Part shown: positions 8,645-16,196 of the stretch, one piece after another
Layout: each line of letters begins with the position of its first letter
Position numbering within the stretch: position 1 is the first letter of the stretch
NCBI RefSeq assembly: GCF_009883635.2
Contig: NZ_CP026115.2
Span: forward strand, 682,001 to 746,000
Source: Pseudomonas putida
GTDB lineage: Bacteria; Pseudomonadota; Gammaproteobacteria; Pseudomonadales; Pseudomonadaceae
Reading direction: 5' to 3'
Length of the DNA stretch: 64,000 bases
Made by a program: the position numbers and the translations under genes
The notes under the pieces: generated by a model
The model's database searches: none
What the model saw: only the letters and a program-made list of their open reading frames with translations
Told to the model about the DNA's origin: nothing

Positions 8645-9535
8645 ATGACCCGCTCCGCCAGCATGCTCCAGGCCTGGCAACAAGGCCTGCGTCGCCTGAT
8701 CCAGGGCCAATCGCCAGGCGCCCGCCCCTACCGCGCGTTCGACCTGGTACTCGCCCGGCGCATCGCCCTCAGCCCATCGTTCGCCCGCCTGGTGTTCACC
8801 GGCCCGGATGTCGAGCTCATGCACACCCTGGCGCCCGACCAGCGCGTGAAACTGTTATTTCCCGCCGCTGACGGCTCATTGCCAACCCTGCCCCACGACG
8901 TGCACTGGAAGACGGCGCACAGCGCGCTGCCGCGCGAACAGCGCCCACCCATGCGCACCTATACCATCCGTGCCTTGCGCCCGGATGCCCTGGAAGTCGA
9001 TGTGGACTTTGTGCTGCACGGCGTCAATGGGCCGGCCTCGGCCTGGGCGACCCATGCCCAGGAGGGCGACCGGCTGGTGATGGTGGCGCCGAACCAGGCC
9101 CATGCCGGCGACCCCGGCGGCTATGAGTGGAAGCCACCACAAGGTACACGCCACGTGCTGCTGATCGGCGACGAAACAGCGCTGCCCGCCATCGCCGGCA
9201 TTCTCGAAGCACTGGCAGAGCAACAGCCCGAACTGGCCGTGGAAGCCTTCATCGAAGTCCCGCAGGAGGCTGATTGCCTGCCCCTGCGGCACAGCGCCAA
9301 TACCCGCCTGCACTGGCTGCCCCGCGAGCTGCTGCGCTGCGAGCATGGCCAGGCCATGCAGCATGCGGTGCGCGAACTGGCCAGCCTGCCGCTGGAAAGC
9401 GCGTTCTATGCCTGGGTGGCCGGGGAGTCGGCGACGGTGCTGGAGATTCGCCGGTACCTGACAAAACAGCGTGGGCTGAAGCGCGACAGCCTGATGACGA
9501 TGGGGTATTGGCGCCTGGGTGAAAATAGCGATTGA
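8645..9535 (+). CDS. Siderophore-interacting protein (ViuB/YqjH-type ferric-siderophore reductase)
   Basis: 296 residues from ATG 8645, chosen because AGAGGATTT lies just before it; a TTG 18 bases upstream is less likely. The FAD-binding barrel includes MRTYTIRALRPD, the R-x-Y-[ST] flavin motif. The C-terminal half has the NAD(P)-domain-like HVLLIGDETALPAIAGILEAL and FYAWVAGESATV typical of the SIP family. These cytoplasmic enzymes reduce Fe(III) in siderophore complexes to release iron. Pyoverdine iron is normally released in the periplasm, so the substrate may be another siderophore taken into the cytoplasm. It sits directly behind opmQ and converges on pvdH. Confidence 0.87.
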   Translation: MTRSASMLQAWQQGLRRLIQGQSPGARPYRAFDLVLARRIALSPSFARLVFTGPDVELMHTLAPDQRVKLLFPAADGSLPTLPHDVHWKTAHSALPREQRPPMRTYTIRALRPDALEVDVDFVLHGVNGPASAWATHAQEGDRLVMVAPNQAHAGDPGGYEWKPPQGTRHVLLIGDETALPAIAGILEALAEQQPELAVEAFIEVPQEADCLPLRHSANTRLHWLPRELLRCEHGQAMQHAVRELASLPLESAFYAWVAGESATVLEIRRYLTKQRGLKRDSLMTMGYWRLGENSD

Positions 9536-9548
9536 TCAGGCTGCACGA

Positions 9549-9569
9549 GAGGGCCGCAGCGCGGCCCTC
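9549..9569. terminator. Bidirectional hairpin between the SIP gene and pvdH
   Basis: GAGGGCCGC-AGC-GCGGCCCTC is a perfect 9-bp stem with a 3-base loop in the 40-bp gap between two convergent genes. There is no clear T-run, so it may act as a weak terminator or an mRNA-end stabiliser. Confidence 0.65.
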
Positions 9570-9575
9570 CCGGAC

Positions 9576-10967
9576 TCAAATCGCCGCGGCCACTGCTTCG
9601 GTAAAGCGCTGCGCTACCTCGTCAATCTGTTGCGCACTGATGATCAGCGGCGGCAGGAAGCGCACCACGGCGCCATGGCGCCCGCCCAGCTCGAGGATCA
9701 GCCCACGCTTGAGGCATTCGCGCTGGACCTTCGGTGCCAGTACCCGATTGGCAGGCGAGTGGCCAAGCGTATCCGGCTGACCTTGCGGATCGACCAGCTC
9801 CACCCCAAGCATCAGGCCACGGCCACGGATATCACCCAGTTGCGGATAATCCCGTTGCAGCCGCTGCAGATGCTCACGCAAACGCAGGCCCATGGCCTCG
9901 GCATGTTCGGCCAGGCGGTGCTCCACCAGGTAATTGATCACCGCCGAACCGGCGGCCATGGCCATCTGATTGCCGCGGAAGGTGCCGGCATGGGCGCCTG
10001 GCTTCCAGGTATCCAGCCAGTCGCGATAAACCACAACCGCCAGCGGAAGGCTGCCACCAATGGCCTTGGACAGCGTGACCACATCCGGCACGATGCCGGC
10101 ATGCTCGAAGGCGAACATCCGCCCGGTCCGGGCGAAGCCGCTCTGGATCTCGTCGACGATCAACGCCACGCCAGCCTGTTCGGTGATGCGTCGCACACCC
10201 TTGAGCCACTCGATGTCGGCAGGGATCACCCCGCCCTCACCTTGCACCACTTCAAGGATCACCGCCGCTGGCAGCGGCACGCCGCTTTCCGGGTCGAGCA
10301 ACAGGTTTTCCAGGTAATGCAGGTTGGCCTTGACCCCGGCTTCACCGCCCAGGCCGAACGGGCAACGGTAGTCGTAGGGGTACGGCATGAACTGCACGCC
10401 ATTGCTCAGCAGCGCGCCCAGTGGCTGCTTGGGACCATGGCTGCCCATCAGGCTCAGCGCGCCTTGGCTCATGCCGTGATAGGCGCCCTGGAAGGCCAGC
10501 ACGGTGCTGCGCCCGGTGGCACCGCGCACCAGCTTGAGCGCCGCTTCCACCGCGTCGGTGCCGGTCGGCCCGCAGAACTGCACCTTGGCATCGCGGCGCA
10601 AGGCTTCGGGCAGGATGCCGAACAGGTCCTGGACGAAACGGTCCTTGACCGGCGTGGTCAGGTCCAGGGTATGCAGCGGCAGTTCGTCAGCTAGCACGCG
10701 CTGGATGGCCTCGATCACCACCGGGTGGTTGTGGCCCAGGGCCAGGGTGCCGGCGCCGGCCAGGCAGTCGATGAACTGGCGGCCTTCGACATCCTCGACG
10801 TGGATGCCACGGGCGCGCTTGAGCGCCAGCGGGATACGCCGGGGGTAGCTGCGGGCGTTGGATTCCTGTTGCTGCTGGCGCAGCAGCAGGGGCGAGTCAC
10901 TGAATTCGTACAAAGGTTGCGGCGCGCTGGCCGGCGGGACCTGGGCAAGGCTGGTAGCGGTGGACAT
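9576..10967 (-). CDS. pvdH: PvdH, L-2,4-diaminobutyrate:2-oxoglutarate aminotransferase
   Basis: 463 residues of the class III PLP aminotransferases. Visible landmarks are the substrate segment CLAGAGTLALGHNHP, the cofactor loop FCGPTGTDAVEAALKL, the VDEIQSGFARTG aspartate region and the PLP lysine in TLSKAIGGSLP. The enzyme makes diaminobutyrate from aspartate semialdehyde. Dab is the third residue loaded by PvdL and forms the pyoverdine chromophore with D-Tyr. A PvdS-type promoter lies 47-70 bases upstream of the start. In related strains I recall this gene beside the peptide NRPS genes, which are absent here. Confidence 0.93.
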   Translation of the reverse strand: MSTATSLAQVPPASAPQPLYEFSDSPLLLRQQQQESNARSYPRRIPLALKRARGIHVEDVEGRQFIDCLAGAGTLALGHNHPVVIEAIQRVLADELPLHTLDLTTPVKDRFVQDLFGILPEALRRDAKVQFCGPTGTDAVEAALKLVRGATGRSTVLAFQGAYHGMSQGALSLMGSHGPKQPLGALLSNGVQFMPYPYDYRCPFGLGGEAGVKANLHYLENLLLDPESGVPLPAAVILEVVQGEGGVIPADIEWLKGVRRITEQAGVALIVDEIQSGFARTGRMFAFEHAGIVPDVVTLSKAIGGSLPLAVVVYRDWLDTWKPGAHAGTFRGNQMAMAAGSAVINYLVEHRLAEHAEAMGLRLREHLQRLQRDYPQLGDIRGRGLMLGVELVDPQGQPDTLGHSPANRVLAPKVQRECLKRGLILELGGRHGAVVRFLPPLIISAQQIDEVAQRFTEAVAAAI

Positions 10968-11013
10968 GGGTGAATCCTCGCAAGCAAGCGAATGGGCAGT
11001 TATCGCTTGGAAA

Positions 11014-11037
11014 ACGCTTGAGTGCGGGGAGGATTTA
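11014..11037 (-). promoter_or_regulatory. PvdS-type promoter for pvdH
   Basis: On the minus strand TAAAT (11037-11033), 16 bases, then CGT (11016-11014). The spacing is exact, and CGC before TAAAT and TTTT after CGT also fit the iron-starvation box. Confidence 0.82.
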
Positions 11038-11067
11038 GCGGTTGTTGCGGGAATTTCCTCAGCCTGT

Positions 11068-11150
11068 GCCGGCCTCTTCGCGGGGCAAGCCCGCTCCTAC
11101 AAATACGGCAAGCTCTTGTGGGAGCGGGCTTGTCCCGCGAAAGGGCCGGC
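11068..11150. repeat. Inverted pair of REP elements
   Basis: Two copies of the pseudomonad REP core (GCCGGC..TTCGCGGG..AAGCCCGCTCCTAC) face each other at 11068-11100 and 11117-11150. They lie between pvdH and the histidine kinase gene. Confidence 0.85.
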
Positions 11151-11164
11151 AAAGGCATTGAAGA

Positions 11165-12487
11165 TCAGCTGGCCGAACGCGCCGGCACCTGCAGCAGAAC
11201 CCGCAACCCATCTTGGCGACTGTCGAACCTGAGGCTGCCGGCACAGCGCTGCACGATCGCCTGAACGATCGCCAACCCCAACCCACATCCCCCACTCTGC
11301 CCGTTGCGCCAGAAGCGCTCGGTCAGGTGCTGCAGATCGCCATCGGCAATGCCCGGCCCATGGTCACGCACCATGAACCCCACCTGCCCATCGGCCATCT
11401 GCACTTCCAGCTCCACCTCGGTATCACCACCATGGCGCAGGGCGTTGTCCAGCAGGTTGCGCAACGCCGCCACCGCCAGCGGCGCAGGCATGCCCAGGTA
11501 GATCTGCGTAGCCTCCTGCGGCAGGTGCAAAACGATGCGCCGATTGTCACCGCCACCCGCATCCTGCACCGCCTGGCGGGCGACCTGTTCGGCGCTGCAT
11601 TGCACCCCGTCCTCGAACGACAGGCTGCCCTCGACCCGCGCCAGCATCAGCAGCTGCTCCAGGGTCCGGTGCATGCGATCGGCGCCTTGCTCGGCATGCT
11701 CCAGCGCCTGCTCGCGCACCGCGCCGTCGGTCATGCGCGCCACCTGCAGGTGGGTCTTGATCGCCGTCAGCGGGCTGCGCAGTTCGTGGGCGGCATCGTC
11801 GGTCAGGCGCCGTTCGCGCTCGATGGTCTGGGCGATGCGCAGGAACAGCTGGTTCTGGGTGTCGAGCAAGGGTTGCAACTCGCTGGGCAAGCCGGCCACC
11901 TGCAACGGCTCGACACTGTCGGCACGCCGTCGGCGCAGGGCGTCGCGCATGCGATTGAGCGGCTCCAGGCCTTTGCCCAGGCCAATCCACAGCAGCCCGA
12001 GGCTGCCGAGCAAGGCCATCAGCACCGGTGCCGAGGCGGCCAGCAGGATCGACTGGTTCAGCGCCTCGCGCTCCATGTGCCGGTCGGCGGTGGTGATGCG
12101 TACGTCACCGTGGTTGTAGGTGAAGGTGCGCCACAACGCACCGTCGATGGTCTGGTCACGGAAGCCGCTGCGCTGGTCGTCCATGGCGCCGTCATGCTTG
12201 TGGTTGCTGGCAAGGATCTCGCCGCGCAGGGAACTCACCTGGCAGGCCATGCCGTCGGGCACGCTCAACTGGTCGGCGGAAAAATGCGCATCCTCGCCCT
12301 TGGCCGCCAGCGGCTGCGGCAACTGGTCTATCAGCCCGGCGACCATGCGCGCCGAAGCCACCAGGCGCTGGTCGAGGGAGAACATCATCTGCTGGCGCAG
12401 GTCGCGCAACATCCACGCGGCTGCCAGCGCCCAGATGATGATGAAGGCGGTGCCGAGGATCAGGCTGAGGCGTACCCGCAGGCTCAT
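11165..12487 (-). CDS. Sensor histidine kinase of an OmpR-type two-component system
   Basis: 440 residues. Two membrane helices (about 8-28 and 150-172) enclose a periplasmic sensor region of about 120 residues with no recognised domain. The kinase core shows the H-box TDDAAHELRSPLTAIKTHL (phospho-His about 245), the N-box NLLDNALRHGG, the G1 box DHGPGIAD and G2 GLGLAIV. Architecture is that of the QseC/PmrB/CzcS class. Its start ATG overlaps the response regulator's stop by 3 bases, so the two are translated together. The stimulus is unknown. A REP pair follows its 3' end. Confidence 0.9.
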   Translation of the reverse strand: MSLRVRLSLILGTAFIIIWALAAAWMLRDLRQQMMFSLDQRLVASARMVAGLIDQLPQPLAAKGEDAHFSADQLSVPDGMACQVSSLRGEILASNHKHDGAMDDQRSGFRDQTIDGALWRTFTYNHGDVRITTADRHMEREALNQSILLAASAPVLMALLGSLGLLWIGLGKGLEPLNRMRDALRRRRADSVEPLQVAGLPSELQPLLDTQNQLFLRIAQTIERERRLTDDAAHELRSPLTAIKTHLQVARMTDGAVREQALEHAEQGADRMHRTLEQLLMLARVEGSLSFEDGVQCSAEQVARQAVQDAGGGDNRRIVLHLPQEATQIYLGMPAPLAVAALRNLLDNALRHGGDTEVELEVQMADGQVGFMVRDHGPGIADGDLQHLTERFWRNGQSGGCGLGLAIVQAIVQRCAGSLRFDSRQDGLRVLLQVPARSAS

Positions 12488-13179
12488 GAGGCGTTTCTCT
12501 CGGAGGCTTGCTCCGGCGCCAGTGCAGGCCCCAGGCGATAACCCAGGCCACGCACGGTCTCGACGATACTGTTGCCGAGCTTGCGCCGCAGGTGATGGAT
12601 ATGCACGTTCAGCGCGTTGCTCTCGACCTCGTCGCTGAAGCCATACACGCAGTCTTTGAGTTGCTCGCTCGACAACACCCGGCCGGGGTTCTGCATCAAC
12701 GCCTGGAGCAGCGCCTGCTCACGACGCGACAGGTCTACAGGCTGGCCGGCCAGGGTCGCTTCGCAGCTGCTCGGGTCGTAGCGCAGCGGGCCATGCTCGA
12801 TCACGTTCACCGCCCGCCCCGCCACCCGGCGCAACAGGGTATGCAGGCGTGCGGCCAGCTCACGCAGGTCGAAAGGTTTGAGCAGATAGTCGTCGGCACC
12901 GGCCTGCAGGCCATCGACCCGGTCGGTGACTGCATCGCGCGCGGTGAGCACCAGCACGGGCAGGTCCACACCTTGCTGGCGCAGACGGCGCAACAGTTTC
13001 AGGCCATCCTCGTCGGGCAGGCCGAGGTCGAGGATCATCACGTCGAACTGCGCCGCTTGCAGCAACGCCCGGGCGCTGGCGGCATTGGCCACGCGGTCGA
13101 CGGTCAGGCCCTGGGCGGTGAGGCCGGCGCAGATGCCGCTGGCGATCAGGTCATCGTCCTCGCAGAGCAGAACGTGCAT
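12484..13179 (-). CDS. OmpR-family response regulator
   Basis: 231 residues from ATG 13179 (MHVLLCEDDDL), preceded by GGGAG. The receiver has the acidic pair EDDD, the phospho-Asp in MILDLGLPDEDG (about residue 51), the conserved Thr in VLVLTARD and the Lys in YLLKPFD. The C-terminal winged helix ends LNVHIHHLRRKLGNSIVETVRGLGYRL, typical of QseB/PmrA relatives. It is the first gene of the operon with the kinase at 11165-12487. No operator for it could be identified. Confidence 0.92.
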   Translation of the reverse strand: MHVLLCEDDDLIASGICAGLTAQGLTVDRVANAASARALLQAAQFDVMILDLGLPDEDGLKLLRRLRQQGVDLPVLVLTARDAVTDRVDGLQAGADDYLLKPFDLRELAARLHTLLRRVAGRAVNVIEHGPLRYDPSSCEATLAGQPVDLSRREQALLQALMQNPGRVLSSEQLKDCVYGFSDEVESNALNVHIHHLRRKLGNSIVETVRGLGYRLGPALAPEQASERNAS

Positions 13180-13343
13180 GGTGAGGCTCCCGGAGTGGTG
13201 TGGCTGGCATTGCACTATGGAGGGATTAAGGGGGGATTATGGACCTTTTTGTGTTCGCCTTGATGTTTTCAGCGCCGGTGAGATCGAGCGCCGCAAGGCC
13301 GCTCCCACAGGATTATCACTAGCGTCCAGGCGTGCGCTGTACT

Positions 13344-13459
13344 TGTGGGAGCCGCGCTTGCCGGCGATGGGCCGCAAAGCGGCCCCACGATTTCAAGGTT
13401 GTTGCATATATTGCCGGGGCCGCTTCGCGCCCCATCGCCGGCAAGCGCGGCTCCCACAG
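13344..13459. repeat. Long inverted REP pair
   Basis: The arm 13344-13386 (TGTGGGAGCCGCGCTTGCCG..) is repeated in reverse complement at 13415-13459 with a spacer of about 28 bases. The arms are nearly perfect over about 43 bases and could form a stable cruciform or RNA hairpin. The sequence belongs to the same REP family seen elsewhere in the window. Confidence 0.85.
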
Positions 13460-13533
13460 CGCAGGACTGGAAGCTGGTGATTTACCAGTGTGCGAGCTTG
13501 CTCGCAATGCGCCGCGCGAGGGGCGCTCGATCT

Positions 13534-13704
13534 TCAGGACGCCAAATCCCTCCAGCCGTACCCTCGCAGCAACACCTCAATCCGGCCCCCTCTACCCCCG
13601 CCACCAATAACGAAATAGACTTTTCCTACGGCTGACTCAGGAATTTCCCACTCAGCTTCATGATGTGATTTCCCCTGCACAAAATTGGCAGGGAGACGCC
13701 TCAT
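13534..13704 (-). CDS. Doubtful small reading frame, 56 codons
   Basis: Starts at ATG 13704 and ends at 13534. The product reads like an ordered protein end (EWEIPESAVGKVYFVIGGGG, then RGGRIEVLLRGYG). The amino acid mix is not that of a shadow frame and there is no gene on the other strand here. No clear ribosome binding site and no recognised family. It may be the remnant of a gene truncated when the adjacent toxin module arrived, or chance. Confidence 0.25.
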   Translation of the reverse strand: MRRLPANFVQGKSHHEAEWEIPESAVGKVYFVIGGGGRGGRIEVLLRGYGWRDLAS

Positions 13705-13720
13705 GCTGCTCTGGTAAATC

Positions 13721-14322
13721 GTGCCCACCTGGCGCGATATCGAAACACGCATCACCGATGAAATGGGCTATCAGGGAGGCGCCCATTTCCGTACCTACCT
13801 CAACGAACAAGTGCCGTCACTGGCCCTCAACCTGCGCCGCGTGGACACCGTCCGGCGCGCGTTCCACAAGGCGGAATGGGTAGCCGGCGACCTGCTGTAC
13901 CAGCGCTTCGCCGACCTCGACATCAAAAGCATCCTCACCGACCTGATCGGCGTCTCCGAGCAGATGGCGCCAACCCTGTCAAACGTGATCCCACACTTGC
14001 TAAAAAGGCACGCAAGGACCTTTACATAAGCCTAAGAGATAGGATTCAGGAGGACTTATCCAAAACGATGGGTCAGCGAGAAGCGAGAAAACTTTCGGAA
14101 ATGCAATCTAAGGAGACGATGTCAACCCTCGCAGCCTTGCATAACCCTGATCTTAGTGCGGGTGGCCGAGACGCTATTGCTGATTTCGGCGACAGACAGG
14201 TTAACTCAAGTATTGGTCCTCAGTGGAAAAGCAGGATAGGAGGGCTCCGACAGGCTGCCGAAGAAATGGCCGAAATGGGAGGCAAGGCCGGGCTTTTAAA
14301 CGTGAAACTACACAAGTGCTAA
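13721..14322 (+). pseudogene. Broken polymorphic toxin: N-terminal marker fragment joined out of frame to an Ntox15 (Tde1-type) DNase domain
   Basis: Two fragments are seen in different frames. The first (13721-14029, GTG start, stop codon just upstream) reads WRDIETRITDEMGYQGGAHF and has normal Pseudomonas composition. I take it as the N-terminal delivery region of a polymorphic toxin, a family I cannot name with certainty. The second, in another frame from about 13990 to 14322, reads KKARKDLYISLRDRIQEDL, then LAALHNPDLSAGG, then GDRQVNSSIGPQWKSRI. This is the Novel-toxin-15 pattern of the T6SS DNase Tde1, whose HxxD motif (HNPD, 14140-14151) is essential. The middle of the effector is missing and the junction is frameshifted. 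The toxin half alone could start at ATG 14068. Tdi1-type immunity genes follow, which supports the call. Confidence 0.72.
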
Positions 14323-14341
14323 CAAACTGGAGGTCATCAAA

Positions 14342-14958
14342 ATGGATGAAGCATTTTCTGTTTTTATTGAACAGGTCGGTGAGCCTACACACAGGTAGGA
14401 GGTCCCCACATCGACCATAAAGCGTTACAAGGGGAAGCTACCGGATAAACTTCTGCAATATTGAATGGAGCATGGATGGTGTGGGTACGGCGATGGAATG
14501 TTTTGGACCGTAAACCCTCAAGAGTATGAGGGCGTAGTCGCCTCTATGCTCGAGAGTGCAAATCTGGCAACGTACGACAAATTCCATCTCATAGCCCGTG
14601 GAGCCTTTGGCGACCTTTATTTATTTGTGAGAAAACCGGATTCTCACTGAAAATCGCACCGCATATAGGCCGATACGTTGGCAGCAAACGTGAAGTCGCG
14701 CCGTCCGACATGGACAGGCTAGTGCAGAGCTTCTTCGCCTGCAGAGATTTGGATTCAAATGATTTTGATGACATGTTTGAACCGGCTAAAAAGAGCCTCG
14801 GCATACTTGGCCCAGACGAGATGTATGGCTTTGTTCCGGCCTTGGTGTTCGGCGGCCCTATTCGACTCGATAATCTTGAAAAGCTGAAAGCAATTGAACA
14901 CTTGGTACCGCTGTCTCAGCTTTGCACAATCGAACCCTATAGCTTTTCCGACTTTTGA
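14342..14958 (+). pseudogene. Decayed Tdi1-type immunity gene (GAD-like/DUF1851)
   Basis: The conceptual protein aligns end to end with the intact neighbour at 14994-15620, sharing for example HGWCGYG, VNPQEYE, HLIARGAFGDLYL and LGPDEMYGFVPAL. It is broken by TAG at 14396-14398, by TGA at 14462-14464 (where the neighbour has Trp) and by a one-base frameshift near 14627. It begins 20 bases after the Ntox15 fragment, the expected place for the cognate immunity gene. Composition is AT-richer than the neighbour, suggesting that toxin tip and immunity gene arrived together. No functional product is expected. Confidence 0.8.
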
Positions 14959-14993
14959 AGCCCTTACCCGATAGGAATAAAAGGATCTAAAAA

Positions 14994-15620
14994 ATGAACG
15001 TACTCTTCTCCATCTTCCTCGAAACCTTCAACGACCCCATCGGCCACCAGCCCGTCCCCCTTTCCGCTCTTGAGCATTACAAAGACAAACTCCCAAACCA
15101 ACTCCTGACCTACTGGAAAGACCACGGCTGGTGCGGCTACGGCGGCGGTCTGTTCTGGATGGTCAACCCGCAGGAATACGAAGACGTCGTGACCTACTGG
15201 CTGGCAGGCACTGACTTCGAAACCCGCGACACCTACCACCTCATCGCCCGTAGCGCTTTCGGCGAGCTGTACCTCTGGGGTGAAGAAACCGGGTCAGTCC
15301 TGACCATCACTACCTACGCATCCCAATACATCGATGGCGCCTACAGCGCGACCGACGAAGAGCGAGACGCGAAGATCCAAGGTCTGCTCATGTGGGTAAT
15401 GACTGAAGGGATCGACCTGGGCCTGTTCGAATCAGCCAGGGAAACACTGGGGACGTTGGCGCCAGACGAGATGTATGGTTTCGTCCCGGCGTTGATGCTG
15501 GGCGGGCCTGCCAGCCTGGCCAATCTCCAGCGGCTCAAGGCCGACGTGCATCTGATTCTGCTTTCCCAACTTGGCGAACTGGAACCTTGTGCCTTCGATG
15601 ATGAAGAAGAAGATGAGTAG
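14994..15620 (+). CDS. Tdi1-like immunity protein (GAD-like plus DUF1851)
   Basis: 208 residues, acidic. The N-terminal GAD-like part contains LPNQLLTYWKDHGWCGYGGG and VNPQEYEDVV. The C-terminal DUF1851 part contains SAFGELYLWGEETGSVLTI and LAPDEMYGFVPALMLGGPAS. This two-part architecture is that of Agrobacterium Tdi1, which neutralises the T6SS DNase Tde1. It lies 35 bases behind a dead paralogue and behind a broken Ntox15 toxin, yet its frame is fully intact and its codon use is GC-rich. It may now protect against DNases injected by neighbours. It converges on mocA with a 9-base gap. Immunity function is inferred from family and position. Confidence 0.82.
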   Translation: MNVLFSIFLETFNDPIGHQPVPLSALEHYKDKLPNQLLTYWKDHGWCGYGGGLFWMVNPQEYEDVVTYWLAGTDFETRDTYHLIARSAFGELYLWGEETGSVLTITTYASQYIDGAYSATDEERDAKIQGLLMWVMTEGIDLGLFESARETLGTLAPDEMYGFVPALMLGGPASLANLQRLKADVHLILLSQLGELEPCAFDDEEEDE

Positions 15621-15629
15621 AACCGACGC

Positions 15630-16196
15630 TCATTGGCGCAGTGCATCGGGCGTATCGACATCCCGCAGCACGCCAGCATCCTCGACCGCGAGCCTGACGC
15701 AACGGTCTGGATGGGCCCTGACGACCGAGCGCGCCCCTTCATCGCCCGTCAGCCGCGCAAGCGCTGGCCAGAAATCACGCCCGAACAGCACCGGATGGCC
15801 CTGCTGCCCGTCATGACAAGGCAGAACAATCGTCGACCCACCGGCCTCGCGTGCAAGCAAGCCCAGGGTCTCGGGCGCCACCCAGGGCATGTCACCCAGC
15901 AGAATCGCCACCGCCTGCGCCTCGCTGTCAACCAGCGAAGCGGCGCCAGCCGCCAGGCTATGGCCTAAGCCCTGCGCGAAATCGGCACTGCTGATGACCC
16001 GGCACGCCGACGGCAACCCCAGCTCCTCTCCCCGCTCGCCGTCACGCAACACCACCCGCACGTCATCGAACACCGCGCAAGCACGCTCGACACTGTGCAC
16101 CAGCAAGCTGCGACCATCCGCCATCAGCGCGCGGCGCTTGTCAGCACCGAAACGCACGCTGCTGCCAGCCGCCAACACCAACGCCACCACACTCAC
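15630..16196 (-). CDS. MocA-family molybdenum cofactor nucleotidyltransferase
   Basis: 188 residues, GTG start overlapping the xdhC stop. The N-terminus VVALVLAAGSSVRFGADKRR is the nucleotide-binding signature of MobA/MocA-type transferases, and LLGDMPWVAPETL holds the metal-binding Asp. MocA attaches CMP to molybdopterin to give the cytosine dinucleotide cofactor used by xanthine oxidase-family enzymes. It is the last gene of the five-gene operon whose first gene encodes such an enzyme, so this cofactor role is likely. Confidence 0.85.
   Translation of the reverse strand: MSVVALVLAAGSSVRFGADKRRALMADGRSLLVHSVERACAVFDDVRVVLRDGERGEELGLPSACRVISSADFAQGLGHSLAAGAASLVDSEAQAVAILLGDMPWVAPETLGLLAREAGGSTIVLPCHDGQQGHPVLFGRDFWPALARLTGDEGARSVVRAHPDRCVRLAVEDAGVLRDVDTPDALRQ

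Larger units (their letters stand above)
13180..13720. other. 541-bp region without a secure gene, REP-rich
   Basis: It contains one partial REP-like unit near 13271-13312 and a long inverted REP pair at 13344-13459. From about 13530 to 13704 there is only a doubtful 56-codon reading frame on the minus strand. No promoter stood out. The region separates the two-component operon from a decayed toxin module and looks like a recombination-prone boundary. Confidence 0.6.
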
